Source: Sporichthyaceae bacterium (lineage in GTDB: Bacteria > Actinomycetota > Actinomycetes > JACCUZ01). Taken from it: a stretch of 6,608 nt of DNA. A program made the translations under genes and the position numbers. The notes under the pieces are model-generated. The model did not search any database. It worked only from the letters and a program-made list of their open reading frames with translations, and was not told the DNA's origin. The stretch covers positions 1 to 6,608 of the forward strand of contig JACCUZ010000199.1 in assembly GCA_013698395.1 (NCBI GenBank). The letters run 5' to 3'. Within the stretch, counting starts at the first letter, position 1. Each line of letters starts with the position of its first letter. Positions 1 to 6,608 of this stretch are shown here, piece by piece.

Positions 1-2
1 GC

Positions 3-155
3 AAGTTCGTGGTCCGGGCCACCCACCTCGACGACCTCGTCTCGCTAGGGACCTTGACGGGGCACGCGGCACGGTTCCTCGAAGCCGCGGTCGCCAGCGG
101 CTTGAACATTCTCGTGTCCGGAGGCACCCAAGTCGGCAAGCCGGCGCTTCGCTAG
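3..155 (+). pseudogene. cpaF: cpaF/tadA-like pilus assembly ATPase, 5' fragment (left part cut by window edge)
   Basis: The frame starting at base 3 is open without a start codon and continues from outside the window. It reads as the part of CpaF (type II/IV secretion-type ATPase that powers Flp/Tad pilus assembly) just before and into Walker A: a KFVVRATHLDDLV segment, a GTLTGHAARFLEAAV segment, then NILVSGGTQVGK. In intact family members GGTQxGK is followed by TTLLNCL. Here it is followed by only PALR and a TAG stop at 153-155, so the protein ends inside the P-loop. The missing continuation reappears about 1 kb downstream, at 1145-1401. The fragment cannot bind ATP and should be inactive. 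The family call is firm from the motif string. The cause of the break (insertion or rearrangement) is inferred. Confidence 0.8.
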
Positions 156-208
156 TACACCCAGTGGTGCTGCCAGCCGCCCCGCGCGATATCCGTCATT
201 ATGCGCGG

Positions 209-1117
209 ATGGAGTCAGGCTTCGGTTCGTTAGTGACGAGGGACGGTCGCACCGTGGCGTTTCTCGACGGCGGTGATGCGAACGGCTACCCCGTGATAGG
301 ACTTCATGGGACTCCGGGCTGCCGCCTGAGCCGCTGGCCTGACGACTCGCTGTACGCGCAGGCCGGTGTCCGCTACATCACGAGTGATCGAGCGGGGTAC
401 GGGCGTTCCTCGCGCAATCGAGGCCGCGCCGTCGCTGATGAGGCTGCTGACGTCCGAGCCGTTGCTGATGCCCTGGGTCTGGAGCGGTTCTCCATCGTCG
501 GTGGCTCCGGCGGAGGTCCACATGCGCTCGCCTGCGCCGCCCTCCTCGGTGATCGGCTGGACCGAGTGGCCTGCCAGTCCAGCCTTGCCCCTCTGGGTGC
601 AGGCGGGCTCACCCGCGACGAGTGGCTCACCGGAATGGGTGAGGAGATCGCAGAAGAACTCGCATGGGCCGAGGCGGGAGAGGAAGTCCTCACGTCGGAG
701 ATGACGAGGGCCCAGAGGCTCATGGAGGAGCGGATCGAATCTGACCCTGGCGCCCTTCTGGGCGATGAGGCGAACGACGTCGACGTGGGCTTTCTACAGC
801 GCCCGGAGACGATCGAGGCTTTCCGTCGAATCATCCCCGAGCAAGCCGTCCACGGGGTCGGTGGTTCCGTGGACGACACGCTGGCGTTCGCCCGCGACTG
901 GGGCTTCGACCTGAGCAGCATCCGGGTGCCCGTACTTGTCACCTTCGGAGACGCCGACACCTCGTGCCCGGCGGCACACGGCAGGTTCCTGGCTGCTGCC
1001 GTTCCCGGCGCGACCGTGATCGAGACGTCCGATGGTGGACACTTCGCCGCCGACCCGACGAAGGACATCTTTGACACTCACCATTGGCTGGTTACCAGCC
1101 GCCTGCCGCACGCATAA
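209..1117 (+). CDS. alpha/beta-hydrolase, lying between two halves of cpaF
   Basis: This is a complete alpha/beta-hydrolase of 302 residues if it starts at ATG 209, or 317 if it starts at the in-frame GTG at 164. I prefer ATG 209 because the extra 15 residues look unlike the family and homologues usually begin a few residues before the GSLVTRDGRTVAF strand. Neither start has a strong ribosome binding site. In the 317-residue numbering the oxyanion-hole motif HGTPG is at 48-52, the SDRAGYGRS stretch near 74-82, the nucleophile elbow GGSGGGP puts Ser at 115, the acid is probably Asp265 in FGDADTSCP, and the base is His293 in GGHFAADP. The catalytic triad is therefore intact. There is no signal peptide, so it is probably cytosolic. 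The substrate cannot be read from sequence; esterase, lipase, epoxide hydrolase and peptidase relatives share this layout. It stands alone, between disrupted cpaF fragments. Confidence 0.85.
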   Translation: MESGFGSLVTRDGRTVAFLDGGDANGYPVIGLHGTPGCRLSRWPDDSLYAQAGVRYITSDRAGYGRSSRNRGRAVADEAADVRAVADALGLERFSIVGGSGGGPHALACAALLGDRLDRVACQSSLAPLGAGGLTRDEWLTGMGEEIAEELAWAEAGEEVLTSEMTRAQRLMEERIESDPGALLGDEANDVDVGFLQRPETIEAFRRIIPEQAVHGVGGSVDDTLAFARDWGFDLSSIRVPVLVTFGDADTSCPAAHGRFLAAAVPGATVIETSDGGHFAADPTKDIFDTHHWLVTSRLPHA

Positions 1118-1144
1118 AGTGCCGCTACCGAGCGCCTCACTTGG

Positions 1145-1401
1145 GGCGGGACGTCGCCGGTCAAGACCACCCTTCTCAACTGCTTGGCGTCCGCCATCCC
1201 GTCGCGCGAGCGGGTTGTCACGGCGGAAGAGGTGTTCGAGCTCTCAAGGTTCCGCTGCCGGACGTCGTCAGCATGCAGTGTCGCCAGCCGAGTCTCGAGG
1301 GCACTGGCGAGATCAAGCTTCGGCGCTTGGTCAAGGAGGCGCTGCGGATGCGCCCGTCGCGGATCATCGTCGGCGAAGTCCGGCAGGAGGAATGCCTTGA
1401 C
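1145..1401 (+). pseudogene. cpaF: cpaF/tadA-like ATPase, frameshifted 3' fragment
   Basis: This is the continuation of the CpaF sequence broken at 155. From 1145 one frame reads GGT followed by SPVKTTLLNCLASAIP, then RERVVTAEEVFEL, covering a damaged Walker A (the usual GGTQAGKTT has become GGTSPVKTT) and the next helix. At 1241-1245 (CTCTC) an extra CT shifts the frame. The next frame then continues as LKVPLPDVVSMQCRQPSLEG, followed by TGEIKLRRLVKEALRMRPSR and IIVGEVRQEECLD, which holds the Walker B-like region. Homology stops at about 1401, where the family expects LLIALNSG. The frame then runs through unrelated sequence to a TGA at 1474-1476. The lost P-loop glycine, the frameshift and the missing C-terminal third make this a clear remnant. 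It overlaps the left fragment by the GGTxxxK segment. Confidence 0.78.
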
Positions 1402-1721
1402 CCGGTGGCCGCCAAGGTCCGACCGGTGGCCTCCCGACACCCTTCCCCCACCTGCCGTGGCTGTGGCCGGGATTGACGAGGGTGACCACGCCGGCCGGAC
1501 CCGCCTATCTTGCTCTGGAACCGCGTCTGCCGTGGCGCGTATCCGCAGCCCTTACCGGGTCGCCCATCGGCGGGTTTGCTAGATGCCTGGTGCGTGATGC
1601 CGGTGCTCGCTGGAAAGTACAGCAGCAAAGTACAGCAGCCGAGGCGTCCGATGGCGCCCCTAGTCGACCTTGTCTGGGCCTCTGACCTCGGCAAAGACCT
1701 CCAGCGACCTCCATGCCGCGA
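1402..1721. other. gene-poor stretch between cpaF remnant and tRNA fragment
   Basis: About 320 bases with no recognisable gene. Open frames exist on both strands but give low-complexity, Arg/Pro/Ser-rich translations with no family features. I looked for an integrase C-terminus, expected beside an attachment site, and did not recognise one. The only structured element seen is the 13-bp tandem duplication at 1614-1639. Confidence 0.6.
1614..1639. repeat. perfect 13-bp tandem duplication (AAAGTACAGCAGC x2)
   Basis: The 13-mer AAAGTACAGCAGC occurs twice back to back with no mismatch (1614-1626 and 1627-1639). It is less GC-rich than its surroundings and lies about 80 bp before the tRNA-Ala 3' fragment. 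Directly repeated short sites next to an attachment core are typical of integrase arm-binding sites, but a simple slippage duplication is equally possible. Confidence 0.75.
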
Positions 1722-1766
1722 GTTCGCAACGAGGGGGTCAGGGGTTCGAGTCCCCTCAGCTCCACC
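1722..1766 (+). other. 3' half of tRNA-Ala(CGC): probable attachment-site remnant
   Basis: The sequence matches positions 31 to about 75 of a tRNA. It has an anticodon loop TTCGCAA (1723-1729, anticodon CGC), a 3' anticodon strand CGAGG, a variable loop GGGTC, a T arm AGGGG-TTCGAGT-CCCCT with perfect pairing (1740-1756), a 3' acceptor strand CAGCTCC and discriminator A (1757-1764), then CC. U at acceptor position 70 fits the G3:U70 identity of tRNA-Ala. The 5' half is missing: the bases before 1722 do not pair with CGAGG (GCGAG instead of CCTCG), and no D arm or GGGGC-type 5' acceptor strand precedes it. It is therefore not a functional tRNA. Tyrosine-integrase elements commonly insert in tRNA 3' ends and leave just such a partial copy at the distal end. 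With this orientation the element would lie to the left. Confidence 0.8.
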
Positions 1767-1789
1767 GCACGACCAGCCTCTCGGGATCT

Positions 1790-1839
1790 CCTCACGTGCT
1801 TTGGACGCGTCGCGACATGTCGCCCACCGTCACGTGAGG
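1790..1839. promoter_or_regulatory. nested inverted repeat at the 3' end of the minus-strand operon
   Basis: Outer arms CCTCACGTG (1790-1798) and CACGTGAGG (1831-1839) are perfect 9-bp inverted repeats around a 32-nt loop. The loop contains a perfect 12-bp palindrome, GCGACATGTCGC (1812-1823). Both outer arms contain CACGTG, itself palindromic, about 38 bp apart. The right arm overlaps the TGA stop (1832-1830) of the secreted-protein gene. A transcription terminator for that operon is possible, but there is no T-run and the loop is long. Paired operator boxes are an alternative. Confidence 0.45.
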
Positions 1840-2318
1840 CCCGGGCAGTAGAACGGCGCCAGGTCGGCCGCCTCGACGTAGGGGTGCGGCCCGTGCGCGA
1901 CGACGCCGTCCTCGCCGAAGGTGATGCGACCGGCGTCTCGGATGATGATCCGGCCGGTCTGCGGGTCGATCAACCGGATCGGCAGCCCGACGACGGTTCG
2001 CGTTCCGTCCACCGATATCAGCTCCGTGTACGAGTCCTTCTCAATGGCCACTCTCGGGTCGGCGCTGACATAGGTGACGACGACGTGCACCATCCGGCGA
2101 CCGTCCGCCCACTCCTGGGCGGTCACCCGCTCGGTGACCTCTGTCGTCGTCGTGATGCCGCACACGTCGAAGGTCCACGGGTCGGGGTCAAGCCTCTCGA
2201 TTGTCACGGTGCGCTCGACGGCAGGTGCGGCGGCGTGTGCCTGTGCGGCCCCGGCGGGGGCGAGGGCGAGCGGCAGCACGGCGGTGGCGCCAAGGGCGCG
2301 CTGAAGCGGGCGGTGCAT
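1830..2318 (-). CDS. small secreted protein of unknown function, two cysteines
   Basis: This encodes a 162-residue protein starting at ATG 2318, preceded by a good ribosome binding site (AGAGGAG, 5 nt away). The N-terminus has a Sec-type signal peptide: basic MHRPLQR, a hydrophobic Ala/Leu stretch at about 8-22, and cleavage sites near AQA-HA or AHA-AA (about 27-31). The mature part is about 130 residues, beta-rich by appearance (many alternating T/V/I segments), with exactly two cysteines, Cys53 and Cys158, which could form one disulfide after export. I do not recognise a family. It is the last gene of an apparent operon, 36 nt after the membrane-protein gene and behind the ECF sigma gene, so it may be an envelope partner or target of that signalling pair. 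This role is inference from position only. Confidence 0.72.
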   Translation of the reverse strand: MHRPLQRALGATAVLPLALAPAGAAQAHAAAPAVERTVTIERLDPDPWTFDVCGITTTTEVTERVTAQEWADGRRMVHVVVTYVSADPRVAIEKDSYTELISVDGTRTVVGLPIRLIDPQTGRIIIRDAGRITFGEDGVVAHGPHPYVEAADLAPFYCPGLT

Positions 2319-2323
2319 GGTGT

Positions 2324-2329
2324 CTCCTC
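2324..2329 (-). promoter_or_regulatory. ribosome binding site of the secreted-protein gene
   Basis: Read on the minus strand this is AGAGGAG territory (CTCCTC on plus), 5 nt ahead of ATG 2318. It supports that start, and therefore the full signal peptide, and shows independent translation initiation within the operon. Confidence 0.7.
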
Positions 2330-2354
2330 TAGGTAGGGGTGGTGGTGCGGGCGG

Positions 2355-3422
2355 TCAGCCCTCGTCTTGGGTCCAGGTGGCCCGGAGGTTGTGCAAGGTG
2401 GAGGTCAGCCGCAACTTCGTGCTCAGGGACCTTCCTGCTGTGTCGGTGGTGAGAACGGAGTAGGAGCCGTTCGCGGGGTGCCACCAGACGAGGCGGTCAC
2501 CGGCGGTCCACCCGATGAGCCGGTCGCCGGCGGGTCGGGTCAGCTCCTCGATGGCACTGCCGTCGTCCGCGTCAAGGACCAGCCATGTCCGTCGCCCACC
2601 GCTGGGCGCCGGGTTACCCATCACGAAGCGGGACAGGTCGGGCGCGACTGCCCACCCGTTGGCCAGGACGACGTCCTGCTTTACGTGGACGCCCTGCCTG
2701 GCCCGAGGCCTAGGTTCGAGGTCGACGCGAGTGGCGCCCCGCCCTTCCAGGACGAGCAAACCCGTGCCGTCGTCGCTCCACGCAATAGGCACCAGCGTGC
2801 TCGAGGCCCCGCTGGTCGTGACGCGCAGCGTGGTCGGCGGAGTGTCATCGAGCGGTACGAGCGTGAGCTCGATCGCATCGACCTGGTTGTCCTCGGCGTA
2901 AGTCAGGGTCCGGGCGTCGGGCGAGACCACAGGCAGGTACTCCTGGTCCGTCGGGACGCTGACCTTTGTGACGGAGCCGTCACCGGTCCGCACCAGCGTC
3001 GCCTGACCGGGTCCGCCGAAGGCCAGCACGGTCCCGTCGGCGAACAGCATGGGCAGCGCCCCCGACAACGAGTCCACTCGGACTGGCAGCTGGGCTGCGC
3101 GGCCAGTGGTCGTGACGAGCCATGTGTCGCCGGAGTCGACGTCAACAACGCTGAGCTCTGCATCGGGGAGGCCGCCCGAGCGTGCGTCGCCCAGGTTGAC
3201 GGTCGGCACCGCCCGTCCGGCCGGCGGAGCTGCCTCCGGCTCGGTCGGCGAGGACAGCACAGCCCCGACCGCCAGGACGGCCGAGACCACAGCCGCGACC
3301 GACGCCATCCGACGGCGACGACGGACGAGTCGCGCGCGGGCCAATACTCGCGGCCTGAGGTCCACAACGGTGGCTTCTTTTGCGATCTGCTGCAGCGACG
3401 TCCGCAGTTGCTGGCCCATCAC
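2355..3422 (-). CDS. single-pass membrane protein with propeller-like outer domain; probable regulator of the adjacent ECF sigma factor
   Basis: The protein has 355 residues from GTG 3422, or 354 from the next codon ATG 3419. GTG is favoured because AGGAGG lies 7 nt before it and it overlaps the sigma stop by GTGA. Residues 1-38 are cytosolic and end in a basic RRRRR run. A hydrophobic membrane segment follows at about 39-57 (MASVAAVVSAVLAVGAVL), then a Pro/Ala linker and a roughly 280-residue exported domain. That domain repeats a TolB/WD-like strand pattern: LFADGTVLAF near 126, VVSPDARTLTY near 165, IAWSDDGTGLLVL near 213, AVAPDLSRFVM near 258 and IGWTAGDRLVWW near 303. The protein has no cysteine, so it is not a zinc (ZAS-type) anti-sigma factor. 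Tight coupling to the sigma gene and the topology suggest that it restrains or senses for that sigma factor. The anti-sigma role is inference. Molybdate- or sugar-binding propellers are other options for the outer domain. Confidence 0.75.
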   Translation of the reverse strand: MMGQQLRTSLQQIAKEATVVDLRPRVLARARLVRRRRRMASVAAVVSAVLAVGAVLSSPTEPEAAPPAGRAVPTVNLGDARSGGLPDAELSVVDVDSGDTWLVTTTGRAAQLPVRVDSLSGALPMLFADGTVLAFGGPGQATLVRTGDGSVTKVSVPTDQEYLPVVSPDARTLTYAEDNQVDAIELTLVPLDDTPPTTLRVTTSGASSTLVPIAWSDDGTGLLVLEGRGATRVDLEPRPRARQGVHVKQDVVLANGWAVAPDLSRFVMGNPAPSGGRRTWLVLDADDGSAIEELTRPAGDRLIGWTAGDRLVWWHPANGSYSVLTTDTAGRSLSTKLRLTSTLHNLRATWTQDEG

Positions 3423-3934
3423 CGTGATACCTCCTCAACGGCGAACAACTCCGGCACGACGGTTCGAAGGCGTGACAACCCGCGCGCGTTCTGGCTGCGG
3501 ACAGTGCCCACCGAACACCCGAGCAGCTCCGCCACCTCAGTTTCGGAGCGGTCCTCGAAGTGGCGTAGGACGAGCACCGCGCGCTGGCGAGGCGGTAGTC
3601 GCAGCAACGCGACGCGCAAGGTGTCGGCCTCTGCCATGACATCCACGAAGTCGGGTGCCGCGGAGCGCCTCGGCTCCGGCACCTCGGCAGCCAGCACCTC
3701 GGCGACCTTGCGCCGGCGCCACCAGGACACGTGCTCGCGGTAGAGCACGGTCCGGACGTACGGCTCGGGGTCCCCCCCAGCGACCAACCGGTCCCAGCGC
3801 AGGCTGGCCTTCACCAGCGCCGACTGCACAAGGTCCTCCGCCAGCTGCTGGTCACCGGTCAGCAGGTAGGCGGATCGCAGCAATGTGCCGGTCCGGGCGG
3901 CCACGAAGGCGTCGAACGAGCTTGCCTCCCTCAT
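3419..3934 (-). CDS. SigE-family ECF RNA polymerase sigma factor
   Basis: This is a 171-residue ECF sigma factor that directs RNA polymerase to specific promoters. I chose ATG 3934, not the upstream in-frame start at 3976, because GGAGG lies 4 nt before it and the family begins near SFDAFVAARTGTLLRSAYLL. Region sigma-2 spans about 8-75, with LAEDLVQSALVKASLRWDRL (31-50) matching core-binding region 2.1/2.2 and the Trp/Arg-rich YREHVSWWRRRK near -10 recognition. A short linker follows. Region sigma-4 spans about 103-156, with LRLPPRQRAVLVLRHFEDRS and the helix-turn-helix SETEVAELLGCSVGTVRSQNARGL, which is read as the -35 binding helix. It has no N-terminal sigma-1.1 and no C-terminal extension. 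Its stop overlaps the start of the membrane protein gene, implying translational coupling. Autoregulation is usual in this family but not shown here. Confidence 0.93.
   Translation of the reverse strand: MREASSFDAFVAARTGTLLRSAYLLTGDQQLAEDLVQSALVKASLRWDRLVAGGDPEPYVRTVLYREHVSWWRRRKVAEVLAAEVPEPRRSAAPDFVDVMAEADTLRVALLRLPPRQRAVLVLRHFEDRSETEVAELLGCSVGTVRSQNARGLSRLRTVVPELFAVEEVSR
3430..3435 (-). promoter_or_regulatory. ribosome binding site deciding the membrane-protein start
   Basis: AGGAGG on the minus strand lies inside the 3' end of the sigma gene, 7 nt before GTG 3422 and 10 nt before ATG 3419. The spacing favours GTG. Confidence 0.65.
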
Positions 3935-4049
3935 GGCGCCTCCACTCTTCCTGCTGCGCGGACGGGCTGGTCTCACTGCATCACACGCGAAAACGCCGTC
4001 TCATCTATGTCACCGCATCTGAAGCCGGCGGCGACTCAGGACAACTGGG
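3935..4049. promoter_or_regulatory. divergent intergenic region between the sigma operon and the AraC cassette
   Basis: These 115 bp separate the sigma gene (leftward) from the AraC-type gene (rightward), so promoters for both units should lie here. The sigma ribosome binding site GGAGG is at 3939-3943 (minus strand). The AT-richest part is 3985-4015 and includes GCGAAAACGC and TCTATGTCACC, where -10-like elements could sit, but no convincing -35/-10 pair stands out on either strand. AraC-type regulators often bind such regions. Confidence 0.45.
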
Positions 4050-4523
4050 GTGCGACGTGGCACGATCGCGCAGGTGACCAGCAGACCCGCCGCTGCGCAG
4101 CACCTGCGCGACCTCGCGAGGCTGCGCCGCGTACGCGACCGGATCGACCGGGAGTACACGCAGCCGCTGGACGTCGAGGCGCTCGCCCGCGGCGTGACCA
4201 TGTCAGCCGGGCACCTCAGCCGCGAGTTCCGGCTCGCCTATGGCGAGTCGCCGTACGCCTATCTGATGACGCGGCGCATCGAGCGCGCGATGGCGCTGCT
4301 GCGTCGGGGCGACCTCAGCGTCACCGAGGTCTGTTTCGCGGTCGGCTGCTCGTCTCTGGGCACTTTCACCACGCGGTTTTCCGAGCTGGTCGGTGTGCCG
4401 CCCAGCGTCTATCGGAGGCAGACGGCGCAGGCGACGGCGCGGATGCCAGCGTGCGTGGCGAAGCAAGTGACCAGACCGATCAGGAATCAAGAAGCGCGGG
4501 ACACGCAGGCCTACCTAACGTGA
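4050..4523 (+). CDS. short AraC-family transcriptional regulator (DNA-binding domain only)
   Basis: The protein has 157 residues from GTG 4050, which has AGGA 8 nt upstream. A second GTG at 4074 would give 149 residues beginning TSRPAAAQH and looks closer to relatives I recall, so the start is uncertain. It consists essentially of an AraC/XylS two-helix-turn-helix domain. The first helix-turn-helix is at about 40-72 (LDVEALARGVTMSAGHLSRE, then FRLAYGESPYAYL), followed by a linker helix RRIERAMALLRRGDLS and a second helix-turn-helix at about 91-123 (VTEVCFAVGCSSLGTFTTRF, then SELVGVPPSVYRR). There is no N-terminal effector-binding domain, as in the stand-alone MarA/SoxS-sized members. The basic tail MPACVAKQVTRPIRNQEAR is a feature I associate with regulators found next to VOC proteins. 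It lies 5 nt before the VOC gene, so it probably controls its own cassette. Confidence 0.88.
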   Translation: MRRGTIAQVTSRPAAAQHLRDLARLRRVRDRIDREYTQPLDVEALARGVTMSAGHLSREFRLAYGESPYAYLMTRRIERAMALLRRGDLSVTEVCFAVGCSSLGTFTTRFSELVGVPPSVYRRQTAQATARMPACVAKQVTRPIRNQEARDTQAYLT

Positions 4524-4528
4524 CCGCC

Positions 4529-4969
4529 ATGGACATCACCATTCACGCCAGCTACCTCCCGCATACCGACCCCGACGCTTCGCTGGCCTTCTACCGCGAC
4601 GCGCTCGGATTCGAGGTCCGCAACGACGTCGGCAAGGGCACGATGCGCTGGATCACCGTCGGCCCCGTCGACCAGCCCGACACCTCGATCCTCCTCGCAC
4701 CGCCGGCCGCTGATCCGGGCATTACCGACGACGAGCGCCGCACCATCGTCGAGATGATGGCCAAGGGCACGTACGGTTGGATCCTGCTGGCCACCACGGA
4801 AATGGACGGCGCCTTCGAGAAGCTGGAGGCCAGCGGAGCCGAGGTCGTCCAGGAGCCGACCGAGCAGCCGTACGGCGTTCGCGACTGCGCCGTCCGTGAC
4901 CCTGCCGGCAACCTGATCCGCATCCAGGAGCTGCGCTGCGCCGATCCGGCGATCGAAGTGATGACCTGA
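4529..4969 (+). CDS. VOC-superfamily protein (glyoxalase/bleomycin-resistance fold)
   Basis: This is a 146-residue VOC protein starting at ATG 4529, 5 nt after the regulator's stop. The two beta-alpha-beta-beta-beta modules are visible: the first from DITIHASYLPHTDPDASLAF with the family signature FYRDALGFEVRND near 21-33, and the second from GWILLATTEMDGAFEKLEAS with the closing RDPAGNLIRIQE near 123-134. His6 and Glu134 are near usual metal-ligand positions, but the residue where many members have Glu after NLI is Arg, so metal binding and enzymatic activity are uncertain. The family includes glyoxalase I, dioxygenases and antibiotic-binding or modifying proteins. No signal peptide is present, so it is cytosolic. 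In this cassette a ligand-binding or resistance role is plausible but not shown. Confidence 0.88.
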   Translation: MDITIHASYLPHTDPDASLAFYRDALGFEVRNDVGKGTMRWITVGPVDQPDTSILLAPPAADPGITDDERRTIVEMMAKGTYGWILLATTEMDGAFEKLEASGAEVVQEPTEQPYGVRDCAVRDPAGNLIRIQELRCADPAIEVMT

Positions 4970-4970
4970 T

Positions 4971-4974
4971 GGAG
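4971..4974 (+). promoter_or_regulatory. ribosome binding site of the UvrA-paralogue gene
   Basis: GGAG, 5 nt before ATG 4980 and one base after the VOC stop codon. It supports the ATG 4980 start and joint transcription with the VOC gene. Confidence 0.65.
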
Positions 4975-4979
4975 ACGCG

Positions 4980-6608
<1,629 letters not shown>

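Noticed and set aside
1402..1721. Possible decayed integrase next to the attachment-like tRNA fragment.
   Set aside because: No tyrosine-recombinase motif (R...HxxR...Y) could be recognised in any frame of this stretch.
1505..1795. Minus-strand open frame of 96 codons containing VELRGLEPLTPSLRTR, a string often seen in annotated proteins.
   Set aside because: That string is the reverse-strand translation of the tRNA-Ala 3' fragment at 1722-1766. It is a false protein caused by the RNA gene, not an integrase or other real product.
2367..3743. Plus-strand open frame of 458 codons across the sigma and membrane-protein genes.
   Set aside because: It is antisense to two well-supported genes, has low-complexity Arg/Gly/Pro-rich translation and no family motifs. 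Long shadow frames are expected in GC-rich coding DNA.
3772..3778. Run of seven C (seven G in the sigma gene's sense strand), a possible slippage or phase-variation tract.
   Set aside because: The sigma factor reads continuously through it (GGDPEP) with normal domain spacing, and a 7-base run is unremarkable in GC-rich DNA.

Overview
The window is GC-rich DNA with high third-position GC, GTG as well as ATG starts and typical high-GC Gram-positive families: a CpaF-type Tad ATPase, a SigE-type ECF sigma factor, and an AraC/VOC/UvrA-paralogue cassette. It most likely comes from an actinomycete, possibly in the Nocardioides/Propionibacteriales range. The genus is a guess.

Layout. (1) Positions 1-1401 hold a broken cpaF gene (Tad/Flp pilus assembly ATPase). 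It is cut at its Walker A loop, and an intact alpha/beta-hydrolase gene lies between the two halves. The right half also has a 2-nt frameshift. (2) Positions 1402-1767 contain no credible gene. They hold a perfect 13-bp tandem duplication and then about 45 nt of the 3' half of a tRNA-Ala(CGC) gene without its 5' half, which is the usual scar or attachment site of an integrated element. Its orientation suggests that the island lies to the left and the older chromosome to the right. (3) Positions 1790-1839 form a nested inverted repeat at the end of the next operon. (4) Positions 3934 down to 1830 on the minus strand encode an operon-like set: an ECF sigma factor, a single-pass membrane protein with a cytosolic N-terminus and a propeller-like outer domain (probable regulator of the sigma factor), and a small secreted protein with two cysteines. 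(5) From 4050 rightwards on the plus strand is a compact cassette: a short AraC-type regulator, a VOC (glyoxalase-fold) protein and a UvrA-paralogue ABC ATPase, with gaps of 5 and 10 nt.

The UvrA paralogue is broken. An internal deletion with a frameshift fuses its CxxC region directly to its ABC signature motif, and a second frameshift lies just before the second ABC module. It runs off the right edge.

The sigma operon looks intact and reads as an envelope signalling unit. The AraC/VOC/UvrA cassette resembles a drug- or stress-response unit that has lost its ATPase. Two of the large ATPase genes here are decayed while the small genes between them are open, which fits an accessory region in decay, although sequencing or assembly error cannot be excluded for the small frameshifts.
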